NCBI RefSeq assembly: GCF_000227135.1
Contig: NC_018249.1
Location: 448,468-466,549, forward strand
Origin: Leishmania donovani
Taxonomy: Eukaryota > Euglenozoa > Kinetoplastea > Trypanosomatida > Trypanosomatidae
Direction of reading: 5' to 3'
DNA length: 18,082 nucleotides
Shown: piece after piece, positions 8,541 to 16,762 of the stretch
How positions within the stretch are numbered: position 1 is the first letter of the stretch
Layout: each line of letters begins with the position of its first letter
Program-made: the position numbers and the translations under genes
The notes under the pieces: generated by a model
Seen by the model: the letters and a program-made list of their open reading frames with translations, nothing else
Database searches by the model: none
What the model was told of the DNA's origin: nothing

Positions 8541-11510
8541 ATGTCCGCGCCAGCGACTGCAGCCACCCCGCCCATCGCCAGTGGCAGTGGTAATGGCACT
8601 ATTAGTGGTAATCAAGAGGTGAACCCGCGTGCACGAGACCCTCACTCCTCGCAGTCTCACCACGCCGAACACGCTGGAGGATCGCCACGCCGCAGCAAGA
8701 GCTGCGTCAGCATGCATGCCAGCACTGCAGGCGGCACGGCTCACCGCCAGGTGATCGGCAACTACGAACTCGGCCGCGTCCTCGCCACGGGTGACTTCGA
8801 CTGTCGCACGCGTCTGTGCAGGCACATCACCACCGGTGTGCGGTATGTGGTGCGCGTGTACGACAAGCGCGTGCTGGCGGAGGCGCAATGGATGTGGAAC
8901 CGTGTGGCGGAGTCGATCCGGGTGCAGTGCACCCTGCCCAAAAACAAGTATGTGCTGGAGATGGTCGAGTGTTTCGAGTCGAACACATCCGTGTACATGC
9001 TGATGCATCTGTTTCCGTCCATAAACATCACAAAACTCTTCACGGACTCAGCAGCACGTGCAAAACTCCTGTCTTGCCTGCAGGCCATGTCGCGAGCCAA
9101 TGCTCATACTTCTGCCGCGGCGACCTCGAATGGCTCACTGACAACGGAGCCAGAGAAAACGGCGAAGGGAGAACCTCACCGGAAGCCGAGCCACGTGCAT
9201 GCGCTGCCGGCCACCGATCCGACGAGCGCACCCAAAAGCGTCTTGTCGCGCGGGCTGAAGACGAGCATGCGGACCCCCAGTGCATCTGCAGCGGAGTCGC
9301 AGCCGTCGGAGCATGGCACCGAGGAGACGGCTGATGCGAATGAATTCTCTCATCGCGGCGGGGGCAAGCAAGAGAGTACCCCCAGCACCGCCGCCTCGAC
9401 GATGGGCGGCGCTAGCACCTCGCCGATGGCGGTGGCCTCTGTCAACGCCTTCCTTGGCACGGCGGTGCCGTCGCACGTGCCGCTGTCGCTCATTCGCGAC
9501 CTCTTCGAGCAAGCCGTGAAGGGTGTGTCGCACCTGCACCAATACAACGTGGCCCATACCGGCATCGCTCCTGATCACCTTCTGGTGGGGGCCAATGGTC
9601 TGCTGCGTATCAGCAATATGGTTTCGTGTTGTTTCTGTGCGCAAGGTGAACGGCTGCATGAACTCCGCGGCACGCGGCACACCGTCGCTCCGGAGGTGCT
9701 GCGGGGCGAGTCCTACGACCCCTACCTCGCCGATGCCTGGGCTCTCGGTGTCGTCCTGTACTTTATGCTGAACCGTGGTCGCTACCCACACGACGGCGCG
9801 AGTACCCTTCGACACATTCTCCACGGCCGAGTGCGGCCCTCACGGCCTGGGCTGCCGCCCGTCGCACTGGACCTCGTCTCCCGCCTACTGCAGGGCTCCC
9901 CAGAAGAGCGGCTGCCGGTCGATGCCATCCTCACCCATCCCTTCTTCTTAGCGCCTTTACCAACCATTGCCGAAGAAGCAGCAGCGGAGGCGGCGGAGCT
10001 GCAGGCGCAGCACGTGCGCCACAGACTCACCACCGGTGCGGCTGTCCATGGCGGGCACAGCGTTGTGAGCGACAGAGACGACCTAAACGGGCGTCGACTG
10101 CGAAGCAAAGAGAAAGCGGTCGGCGCCGGCAGGCAGGAAGCATCATCGCCGCACTGGGAGTCACTCGTGACCTTTGGGAGTGGCGACAGCATCACTGGCA
10201 GAGATGAGGTGGACAGTTCGGGGCTCAACCCTCAACACAACGGCGACGACGACGCATCCGCAGCAGAAGACGGCTCGAGACGGAGCTGCAGAGACACGGT
10301 CTGCCCGCCGCGAGCCGGTCTTCCCACGCACCAGCCTTCTGCTGCGTCGCGGTCCCCGTCGGCGTCCATGAAACGTGCGCACCTCGCCGCGTCCTCCCTC
10401 GCCAGGACGAGCCCGTGCCAATCGGTGGCGGGGTCAGTGTCGGCATCGACCCGCCCCGTCTGGTGCCCCCATCTGGCGCCGACGCTGGACGCTCTGGAAG
10501 ACCTCGCAGGACGTGTAATTCAGTACCACTACCGCCAAATGAAGCGCCGCCAGCAGTATCGAGCCGAGACCCGTACGCTGGTGGCGCGCAGTCAGAGCAT
10601 GCGTCGAGCAAAGGTGGAAGAAGAGGGCATCGGCGGCCAACAACAGCCCTTGCTGAGTCTAGTCCCCGCCGTCGTTGTCCTATCCAGGCCGCCGAGTCTT
10701 GACCTGGTACCGTCGTCTGCAGGCACGGTAACGCCGAAGCGGGACGAGGTGCTTCATCGGCAACGGCAGCGACAGCAGCAACCGAGCGACTTGTATCTGA
10801 AGCGGAAGCCGGTGATGGCGGCGAATGTGTTGGATGCTGCGGCAGGCTCGCAGTCGCCAAGCTCCGCCCGCCGTCGGGCTTCGACGAACAACAGTGTTGA
10901 CACGGGTGGTCCTTTGGAGGACGAGCCGCTGTCCCACTGGCACAAGTGCGGCACGGCTTCTCCAGCTTCGACGATCCAGTCCGTGCTTGTGACAGGGGCA
11001 AACAGCGTTGTCATCGGTACCCGCGCAGGCTCACCCGGCAGCCTCGACCGCGACGATGACGGCACCGAGAGCAGCCTCATCAGCAGCCTCGACGGTGCGC
11101 TGCGCGCAAACGTAGCCGAGGGCACCAATGCTGTCGCCTCCCTCGACACAACCCCGCAAGAGTCGCTGAAGCTCCCTGTACCCCTTCCACTCAATCAGCG
11201 CAGGCCCGGCAGCAGCGTTCGGGCATGCAATACCCCAGCCAACAGCGTTTTCATAGCACCGCCCCCGCTTCGCCCCTCTTCCAACTCCAGCGTGCTGCCT
11301 ACGCTAGCGTCGCTCCACGGCTTGGGCAACAGTGTCGGTCGCTTCGCCGATCGCGCGCGCGTGGGGGAGGGAATGATGGTGAAGGATGATGAGAGGTGCC
11401 CGCTGTGCCACCGCGAGCCCTACATGACGCGGGCTATTGGCGTTCGCCCATACGGGGGCACCTCGTACGTCTACGCCGATGGCAGATTTACGAAGGTGTC
11501 GTCGGTGTGA
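8541..11510 (+). CDS. Pseudokinase, SNF1/CAMK-like fold, with IQ-like motif
   Basis: This encodes 989 residues. The N-lobe begins IGNYELGRVL (72-81), as in SNF1/AMPK-type kinases. The glycine loop is degraded (A82-T-G84-D-F-D87), and the VAIK Lys is Arg105 (VVRVYDK). A helix-C Glu may survive as E124. After the hinge (YMLMHLF), about 140 residues of Ser/Thr/Ala-rich insertion (about 175-315) split the lobes. Helix E then leads to HTGIAPDH (339-346), where the catalytic Asp is Gly341, the Lys is Ala343 and the Asn is His346. DFG is replaced by N359-M-V361. Structural residues remain: APE (383-385), DAWALG (398-403) and Arg457 with HPFF after it. Every catalytic motif is therefore lost while the fold is kept. 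The long tail contains an IQ-like calmodulin-binding match (I660 to R670) and, near the end, C953-x-x-C956-H957. The likely role is a scaffold or allosteric partner. The gene lies close to another kinase-like gene with different lesions. Confidence 0.9.
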   Translation: MSAPATAATPPIASGSGNGTISGNQEVNPRARDPHSSQSHHAEHAGGSPRRSKSCVSMHASTAGGTAHRQVIGNYELGRVLATGDFDCRTRLCRHITTGVRYVVRVYDKRVLAEAQWMWNRVAESIRVQCTLPKNKYVLEMVECFESNTSVYMLMHLFPSINITKLFTDSAARAKLLSCLQAMSRANAHTSAAATSNGSLTTEPEKTAKGEPHRKPSHVHALPATDPTSAPKSVLSRGLKTSMRTPSASAAESQPSEHGTEETADANEFSHRGGGKQESTPSTAASTMGGASTSPMAVASVNAFLGTAVPSHVPLSLIRDLFEQAVKGVSHLHQYNVAHTGIAPDHLLVGANGLLRISNMVSCCFCAQGERLHELRGTRHTVAPEVLRGESYDPYLADAWALGVVLYFMLNRGRYPHDGASTLRHILHGRVRPSRPGLPPVALDLVSRLLQGSPEERLPVDAILTHPFFLAPLPTIAEEAAAEAAELQAQHVRHRLTTGAAVHGGHSVVSDRDDLNGRRLRSKEKAVGAGRQEASSPHWESLVTFGSGDSITGRDEVDSSGLNPQHNGDDDASAAEDGSRRSCRDTVCPPRAGLPTHQPSAASRSPSASMKRAHLAASSLARTSPCQSVAGSVSASTRPVWCPHLAPTLDALEDLAGRVIQYHYRQMKRRQQYRAETRTLVARSQSMRRAKVEEEGIGGQQQPLLSLVPAVVVLSRPPSLDLVPSSAGTVTPKRDEVLHRQRQRQQQPSDLYLKRKPVMAANVLDAAAGSQSPSSARRRASTNNSVDTGGPLEDEPLSHWHKCGTASPASTIQSVLVTGANSVVIGTRAGSPGSLDRDDDGTESSLISSLDGALRANVAEGTNAVASLDTTPQESLKLPVPLPLNQRRPGSSVRACNTPANSVFIAPPPLRPSSNSSVLPTLASLHGLGNSVGRFADRARVGEGMMVKDDERCPLCHREPYMTRAIGVRPYGGTSYVYADGRFTKVSSV

Positions 11511-11828
11511 GGTGGAGTGAGGGCTAGCGCTGCGCGAGCGTGCGTGTATATGCGGGGTGAGAGGCCGATGAACACATCGCCAACTTGGTTCTCCACTTCC
11601 TCCCCTCACAACGCAGCTCGGCCAGTGCGCTCCGGCAGACCCGTCACCAGGCCCCCCCACCTCTCACCTCACCCTACCAGACTACCAACGCGAATGCTGC
11701 TACCGCGCAACGTCGTCACACGACGGCTTCTCCCTAATTCTTTATCGCGAACTCTTCCGTCACACGCTGTCGTTCGTGACGCTGCTGTTGCTCATTCGGC
11801 TGCGCGACGGAAGCTCCCCTCCTGCGTT

Positions 11829-11981
11829 TGTGTATGTGTGTGTGTGCGTGTGTGCTCCAGATCTGATGTATTCAACTGCCTCTCTTCACTAATTCCTGTG
11901 TCTGTATCTGTGTGTGTGTGTGTGTAAGCCCACTTACTTGGAACATATCCCCCTCCCCCTCCCCCTCCTCCTCCTCCTCCC
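11829..11981. repeat. GT microsatellites followed by C/CCT tract
   Basis: Two GT-rich runs (11829-11854; 11898-11925) are followed by CCCCCT and then CCT repeats (11948-11981). These simple repeats explain the short open frames that cross this stretch in several phases. Confidence 0.8.
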
Positions 11982-12520
11982 ATCCCCTGCTTCGTGTTGC
12001 TTTTCGGCTTGGCCAACGTGTGTTACCCCTTCACAGCTTTTCCTGTATGTACATATCTTGTGCATGGTTCATGTGTGCGTGTGTGTGTCCCTATCCTTGC
12101 GTGCGTGCAAGGTGGTCAGCACCTGTATGTGTCTATGGAAGTCGAGCGACCCCACGCCCGATCGCACTTGAAAACGAACACGTCCAGCCGAAGCACAAAG
12201 CATCGGCGTGGTCATAGATGGGCTTCCCATCACGGACCGTGTGCGCGGGGAAACCAACGGGATGTGTGCGAGCCTCGGTATCGTGGCGTGCGCGTCGCGA
12301 ACGGTACATAAAAGCTCCAGTGAGGGCGTTGCGTGACTAGTCGGTCGTGTCCATCACTTTTTGTGTGGAGAGGGAGAGAGGCAGGAAGAGGTCAGGCCTC
12401 CCGCTCGCTCAGGCAGTCTTGCTTCTCTCCTTCCTCAACCCCCACCCTCCTCCCCCACCCCCTTAACGCCTCCGCCATTGGCGCCGCGGAGTCTTGTGCG
12501 CAGTGTCTGCCACTACCCTG

Positions 12521-12573
12521 ACATCTTTCTCTCCCTCTTCCTTACTCTGTCTGTTGTACTCGTCCCCCTCCAG
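12521..12573 (+). promoter_or_regulatory. Polypyrimidine tract and spliced-leader acceptor, gene 4
   Basis: About 50 bases of C/T-rich sequence end in CCCCCTCCAG, with AG at 12572-12573. It is the last strong polypyrimidine tract before gene 4. Splicing here would give a leader of about 175 bases containing upstream ATGs. AGs nearer the gene (for example 12712-12713 or 12731-12732) could be used from the same tract and would shorten the leader. Confidence 0.5.
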
Positions 12574-12619
12574 TCCTGCACGCTCTGCACGCAGTGCGTG
12601 AACAGCAAAACCGCAAAAG

Positions 12620-12631
12620 ATGCATCCTTGA
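12620..12631 (+). promoter_or_regulatory. Possible upstream micro-ORF, gene 4 leader
   Basis: ATG-CAT-CCT-TGA encodes a three-residue peptide inside the predicted 5' leader if the acceptor at 12572-12573 is used. Its effect on translation is inferred, not shown. Confidence 0.3.
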
Positions 12632-12686
12632 GCAGACACACACCCGTACACGCGCGTGCAGACACAGGGGCAGACGCAAGGCACTG

Positions 12687-12707
12687 ATGCATAGATATAC
12701 CCTTTAG
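12687..12707 (+). promoter_or_regulatory. Possible upstream ORF, gene 4 leader
   Basis: A six-codon frame (MHRYTL) ends in TAG 39 bases before the main start codon. It is relevant only if trans-splicing occurs upstream of it. Confidence 0.3.
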
Positions 12708-12738
12708 ATCCACAGCAACGAACTCGTAGTCAGCACAG

Positions 12739-12873
12739 ATGCACACATGGCGCTATCTTATCACGTCGTGCTCTTTTTGTTTCTTTTCTTCTCCTTCGCA
12801 GACGTGGTGCTTATCAGCGTCCGCACACTCGTCTCGCGGCGCTATCACAGCCTCACCCTCTGCTACGCCCTGA
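12739..12873 (+). promoter_or_regulatory. Overlapping out-of-frame upstream ORF, gene 4
   Basis: An ATG at 12739, eight bases before the main start, opens a 44-codon frame in another phase. It runs over the beginning of gene 4 and stops at TGA 12871-12873. If the mRNA includes it, scanning ribosomes meet it immediately before the real start. Its product is Ser-rich with no motif, so any role would be regulatory. Confidence 0.3.
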
Positions 12874-14234
12874 TGGCGGTGCAGGAGTCCATTCTTGTCT
12901 TTGAGCTCCTCGCGGTGCTGGGCCAGGTGCTCTCGACATACCTCGTCACGGCCAGCATGTGGGCACACACAGCATCGCTGCTCGGCGCTTTTACACCGCT
13001 GTGGCTGCTGCGCACCTTCCTCACGGCCTTTACCGTGGTCTACAAGGACATCCTGCTCCCGCGTTGGTCATCGGCGGCGGCATCCACTGGAGTTTGGGGA
13101 CTTCTCTCTCACGCCTCTCGCGCGTGGCGCGCCACCGGCTATGGCGCTGTCGTCTCCCTCGACGTCGCTTGCTTCTGCTTCTACTATCTATCCGCCGTGT
13201 ATGTGTTGGCCTACTTGTCGGAGAAGCGCCTCTATGTGCCCTATCATCGCCGGCGCTGGCGGCATTTGCAGCGGAGGCGGGCACTCACGGCTACCGCCGC
13301 CACGGCCGTCGCGGACGAAGAGGACCGAGAAGTAGCGCGGCAAAAGCGATGGCGAGAGGAGCGACAAGGCGGAGCAAGGAGGACGGATGGCGACGGTGGG
13401 GGTGAGGCGGTCGTCAGCTACCCGACCGTGATGCCACTCACCCGCACCCCGTCTTTTCGGCAGTGGGAAGCGGTGCTGCAGCAGCAACAGCAAGAAACAG
13501 GTAGCGGGAGAAGCGCCACAGCCGGCGACGGCCTTGCGCCGCTACGTGCATGTGAGGGAAGAAGCCCGGGAGACAAGTCGTTTTCCAACACGACCGGGGC
13601 GGCTTGGACGAGCGCGAACGCATTGCAGTCACCTTCCTATCCTACATCCGGAGTGCGCCGTCGGGAGGAGGCCAGCGACAACGGTACTGAGGCGAGCGGA
13701 CTCATCTCCAACACGGTCACGGCGGTCCCTGATGGTTCCACGCAACCGCCCTCGGCAGCGCATCTGAGCTCACAGGAGGCGGCCACCGCGGGGGCGACAG
13801 TGACAGAAACGGCGGCGGCTAAACCGCAGCGGGCTGTGCAGCAGCATCACGGGAAGCCGGCCACACGGGCGCCTCGTGGCGCGGTCACCGCGACCGCCAC
13901 CACCGGTGTTGGCTCGCCGAGGCAACCGCGACCAGTCTCCCTCGTCGCGAACTTGCCACCGCTTCAGCTGCAGCGCCGCTTCACTATCAGCAATAGCCCA
14001 GAGGAAGAGAGGCGCTTGCACCAGTTCGCCGCCGCCCTGGCCGAGCACGGCTACACGTCAGTGCCGTCGCAGACGCGCAACATCACCCCGGAGCTGCCGT
14101 CAAGCAAGTCGCATGTGAAGATAAGCGACGGTGTTGCTGTGAAAAGCGGAACTCCGTCTATCACAGAGGTACCGACGGCGCACGAGGGAGGTGAGGCTGA
14201 CAAGGAGCGGGACGCCGGCAACCTCCTCTCCTAG
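12747..14234 (+). CDS. Four-helix membrane protein, TMEM138-like
   Basis: This encodes 495 residues. Four hydrophobic segments occupy the first third: about 5-26, 38-64, 74-99 and 133-157. The last is followed by SEKRLYVPYHRRRWRHLQRRR, an abrupt basic stretch, and residues 180-495 are polar, low-complexity and probably disordered. The spacing of the helices, the Gln in helix 2 (LMAVQESILVF), a Trp ending the loop after helix 3 (ILLPRW), and the final helix (FYYLSAVYVLAYLSEKR) resemble TMEM138. That is a small four-helix protein of the ciliary base, associated in animals with ciliogenesis and Joubert syndrome. Known TMEM138 proteins are about 160 residues, so the 300-residue tail would be an extension. 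This assignment rests on remembered family features and is moderate. The safe statement is a polytopic membrane protein with a cytosolic-type tail. Upstream ATGs in its leader may affect its translation. Confidence 0.85.
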   Translation: MALSYHVVLFLFLFFSFADVVLISVRTLVSRRYHSLTLCYALMAVQESILVFELLAVLGQVLSTYLVTASMWAHTASLLGAFTPLWLLRTFLTAFTVVYKDILLPRWSSAAASTGVWGLLSHASRAWRATGYGAVVSLDVACFCFYYLSAVYVLAYLSEKRLYVPYHRRRWRHLQRRRALTATAATAVADEEDREVARQKRWREERQGGARRTDGDGGGEAVVSYPTVMPLTRTPSFRQWEAVLQQQQQETGSGRSATAGDGLAPLRACEGRSPGDKSFSNTTGAAWTSANALQSPSYPTSGVRRREEASDNGTEASGLISNTVTAVPDGSTQPPSAAHLSSQEAATAGATVTETAAAKPQRAVQQHHGKPATRAPRGAVTATATTGVGSPRQPRPVSLVANLPPLQLQRRFTISNSPEEERRLHQFAAALAEHGYTSVPSQTRNITPELPSSKSHVKISDGVAVKSGTPSITEVPTAHEGGEADKERDAGNLLS

Positions 14235-14869
14235 ACGGCGGCGGCGACGTCAGCACCGGAACTAGAAGCGGAACAGCGCTCCAGCTACAGCACTTCATGT
14301 TGACTATGAGCGCCACGCAGGACGCAAGTGCATCCAGCTGAGCTACGCCGCTCCGTATTGTCCTCTCCGTGCTTGCGTGGCCCTATGGGGCTGTTGGTGC
14401 GGGGTAGAGTTAGCGATGGCGCACCCGTCGGGCCGCATCGTGTGCGCCCCTCTCCACTCCCCCCCCCCACAAACCCTTCTTGAGCCTTCAAGTGTACGCA
14501 GAGGTGAAGACAAGTGCGTGATCGAGGCACGTAGCGCATAGACATGCACTCCTATGAACCCTCTTTCTCTTTATATAAGCTAGATGGAGATCGATGCGCA
14601 ATGACGCGCGACACGCCGCTTCTTCCCGCATTTTCCATCGTCGCTGGCGTCGTTCTTGTTAGCGCTGCGGAGTCGACAACGCTGCAACCGCCTCCGTTTT
14701 GTGCTCGCTGCTCATCGTCCTCACCGTCTCTTCCGTGTGCTCGCACCCCCCCCTCCTCCCCACACACCGCCGTCACTTGGCCCGGCACGTCTCCTTCACC
14801 CCGCTAAAAAAAAAAGCTGGGGAAAGCAGTATTAGTCTTACATATCTTCGCACATACAGGCGCGCAAGC
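14235..14869. other. Intergenic region between genes 4 and 5
   Basis: This 635-base spacer contains a run of ten C at 14459-14468, a C/T-rich tract from about 14689 to 14760 and a run of ten A at 14806-14815. It holds the 3' untranslated region of gene 4 and the leader of gene 5. No other gene was recognised. Confidence 0.7.
14689..14816 (+). promoter_or_regulatory. Polypyrimidine tract and spliced-leader acceptor, gene 5
   Basis: A long C/T-rich stretch is followed by CTCCTTCACCCC, then ten A and AG at 14815-14816, with further AGs at 14825-14826 and 14828-14829. None of these leaves an ATG before 14870. The frame is open upstream to 14699, but that part translates through the pyrimidine tract and is untranslated. 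Confidence 0.55.
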
Positions 14870-15712
14870 ATGTCATCCTCATCGGAACTGGCAACAAGGG
14901 CAACGCGCTACCATGAGCAGTTCGGCCTTCCGTCCTTCGACGATCATGTCTTCGTCATCTTCGGTTATGGCTCCATCCTGTGGAAGCAGAACTTTGAGTT
15001 CGACGCGGAGTACGAGACGTACATCAAGGGCTACAAGCGCGTTTTCTACCAGGGCTCACGCGATCACCGCGGTGTGCCGGACAAGCCGGGCCGCGTGGTG
15101 ACGCTGCTGCCCTCGGAGGACAAGGAGCAGCGCGTGTACGGCAAGGCGTACCAACTGCCGGCGGACCCTGAGAAGCTGAACAAGATCTTCCAGGCGTTGG
15201 ATGTGCGCGAAGGCGGATATGACCGCGTGCAGCTGACCCTGTTCAACGCGCACCCGACGACCGGCAACCTGACTACGACGCCGATACTGCCTGCATCGAT
15301 GCCCAAGTCCTTCAAGACCGAGAGCTCCACCCAATACGTGCCGCCTCCGCGCCAGAATTCTTCCGATGTCGAAGCCGGTGACGCGGAGGAGGTGCTCGAC
15401 ATCTTCAGCCACCCGAACGCACCAGCGGTGCAGCCGCGCAAGAACGTCGTGTGCCTATGCTACATTGCGACGGAGCAGAACGAGGGGTACGTCGGTGAGG
15501 CCTCGATGGAGGCGATGGCAGAGGAGATTCTGAGCTGCGCCGGCGTCAGTGGTTCGAACCGTGAGTACCTTTTCTTCCTTGCCGACTGCCTTCGTGCGAT
15601 GGGGGCGACCGACCCGCACGTTTTCGAGCTCGACGCAGTCGCGAAGCGCATCCTGCGTGGTCGGGAGGCGGAGTTTGCCGCCGGCGCGAAGCGGGTCGCC
15701 ACGATGGCGTAA
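14870..15712 (+). CDS. ChaC-family gamma-glutamylcyclotransferase
   Basis: This 280-residue protein should cleave glutathione to 5-oxoproline and Cys-Gly in the cytosol. The substrate-binding signature FGYGSILW is at 31-38, followed by the family pattern of YIKGYKRVFYQGSRDHRG (51-68), PGRVVTL (73-79) and VYGKAYQL (89-96). The presumed catalytic Glu is E114 in REGGYDRV (113-120). The C-terminal half continues with VVCLCYIAT (193-201), GYVG (206-209) and GSNREYLFFLADCLR (228-242), all typical of ChaC1/ChaC2. Relative to the roughly 180-220 residues usual for the family, there is a 20-odd residue N-terminal extension and an inserted Pro/Ser/Thr/acidic segment at about 126-190. No targeting signal is evident. 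In trypanosomatids glutathione is the precursor of trypanothione, so this enzyme could control thiol supply; activity on trypanothione itself is untested inference. Confidence 0.93.
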   Translation: MSSSSELATRATRYHEQFGLPSFDDHVFVIFGYGSILWKQNFEFDAEYETYIKGYKRVFYQGSRDHRGVPDKPGRVVTLLPSEDKEQRVYGKAYQLPADPEKLNKIFQALDVREGGYDRVQLTLFNAHPTTGNLTTTPILPASMPKSFKTESSTQYVPPPRQNSSDVEAGDAEEVLDIFSHPNAPAVQPRKNVVCLCYIATEQNEGYVGEASMEAMAEEILSCAGVSGSNREYLFFLADCLRAMGATDPHVFELDAVAKRILRGREAEFAAGAKRVATMA

Positions 15713-16710
15713 AAAGTAAGTGGCTCTCCTCCTCTCTGTTTTTTTTTCTCACATCACCTGTGTGCGGCGCGGTGCGCTGAAATATCTGTGCCACGTGTGT
15801 GATCCACGCAGATGTTCGCACGCGCTGTCGGCTGGTGCGTGTGGGGGAGCACGCCTGTGTCGGAGCACATGCATAACGGTGTCTCTCTCTGCAAGCGCAT
15901 GGTATCTCCCATTGGAAGGTAGGCATGCATACCTGCATCTGTACAATCTATACACACGCACACACGTAGTTTGGCGAGAATTGGGTGTATTTCTTTGTTT
16001 TAAGTGGCTGGATACCTCGGCCTGTGTGTCGCATGCTGATATGGGGCTGTGTCTGCGATGCGGTTGTCATGTATGTATCTCTCTTCGTCGTCGCATCTTA
16101 CGCGGGAGCGCGAAAAGAGGTGGGTGGCGATGCATGCTCGCGCCGATGGGCAGTTGTGCGGTCGTGTCCTCCTCCCTCCCTCCCCCCTCCTCTCGCTCTC
16201 GCTTGCTGGTAACAGTAATGGTATGCGAGGCTTCAGACGCGCTCAGCAACGTCACAAGGGCGGCTGCCACACAAGCACACAAACCTCACACGACCCTCCA
16301 TTCTCTCTGTATATGTTGTATGTATCTCTGCTTCTCTCCGTCTCCGCTGGTTTCTTTGACGCATTTTTCTTCGTGATTTAATTCGTTCACGAACCCGCGC
16401 ATGCGGTGCTTCTCCCCTTCCTCTGTGCATCTTGGTCTGTGTGGATGGCGCTCGTAAAGGCGTTGGCGTCCGGGTGAGGTTGTGCGCGCACTTGCATGTG
16501 AGTGTAAGCATATATGCGCATGCCGGCCATGTCGTGACTTGAAGGCGACTTCACCTAGAACCGTGTGACGCACGCACGCCCCGATGCACAGTTCGTGAGT
16601 GCGCACATGCACACGCTCACGACTGTCAGTGTGGGGTGTCGCGGCCTCTTTTTTGCCTTGTTGTGCTCGGCTTTCGACGAACACACAAGGATGTGTTCAC
16701 TGCGTACAGG

Positions 16711-16762
16711 TGCATGCATGCATCTATCTATATATATATATATATGTGTGTGTGTGTATGTG
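16711..16762. repeat. Compound GCAT/TCTA/TA/TG microsatellite
   Basis: TGCATGCATGCAT passes into TCTATCTA, then TA repeats, then a TG run. It is the only AT microsatellite in the right half of the window and echoes the composition of the array at 1699-2100, though it lacks the 22-bp unit. Confidence 0.85.

Larger units (their letters stand above)
11511..12746. other. Intergenic region between genes 3 and 4
   Basis: This 1.2-kb spacer holds GT microsatellites (11829-11854 and 11898-11925), a C/CCT tract (11948-11981), and polypyrimidine runs at about 12419-12470 and 12521-12571. Between them, about 12130-12330 is mixed-complexity sequence without simple repeats, unlike its surroundings. It is probably 3' untranslated region of gene 3 or an untranslated element of unknown role. 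No tRNA or other RNA gene was recognised. Short open frames here are microsatellite translations. Confidence 0.65.

Noticed and set aside
14699..14869. In-frame N-terminal extension of the ChaC gene
   Set aside because: It reads through a pyrimidine tract and a run of ten A. The family homology begins after 14870.
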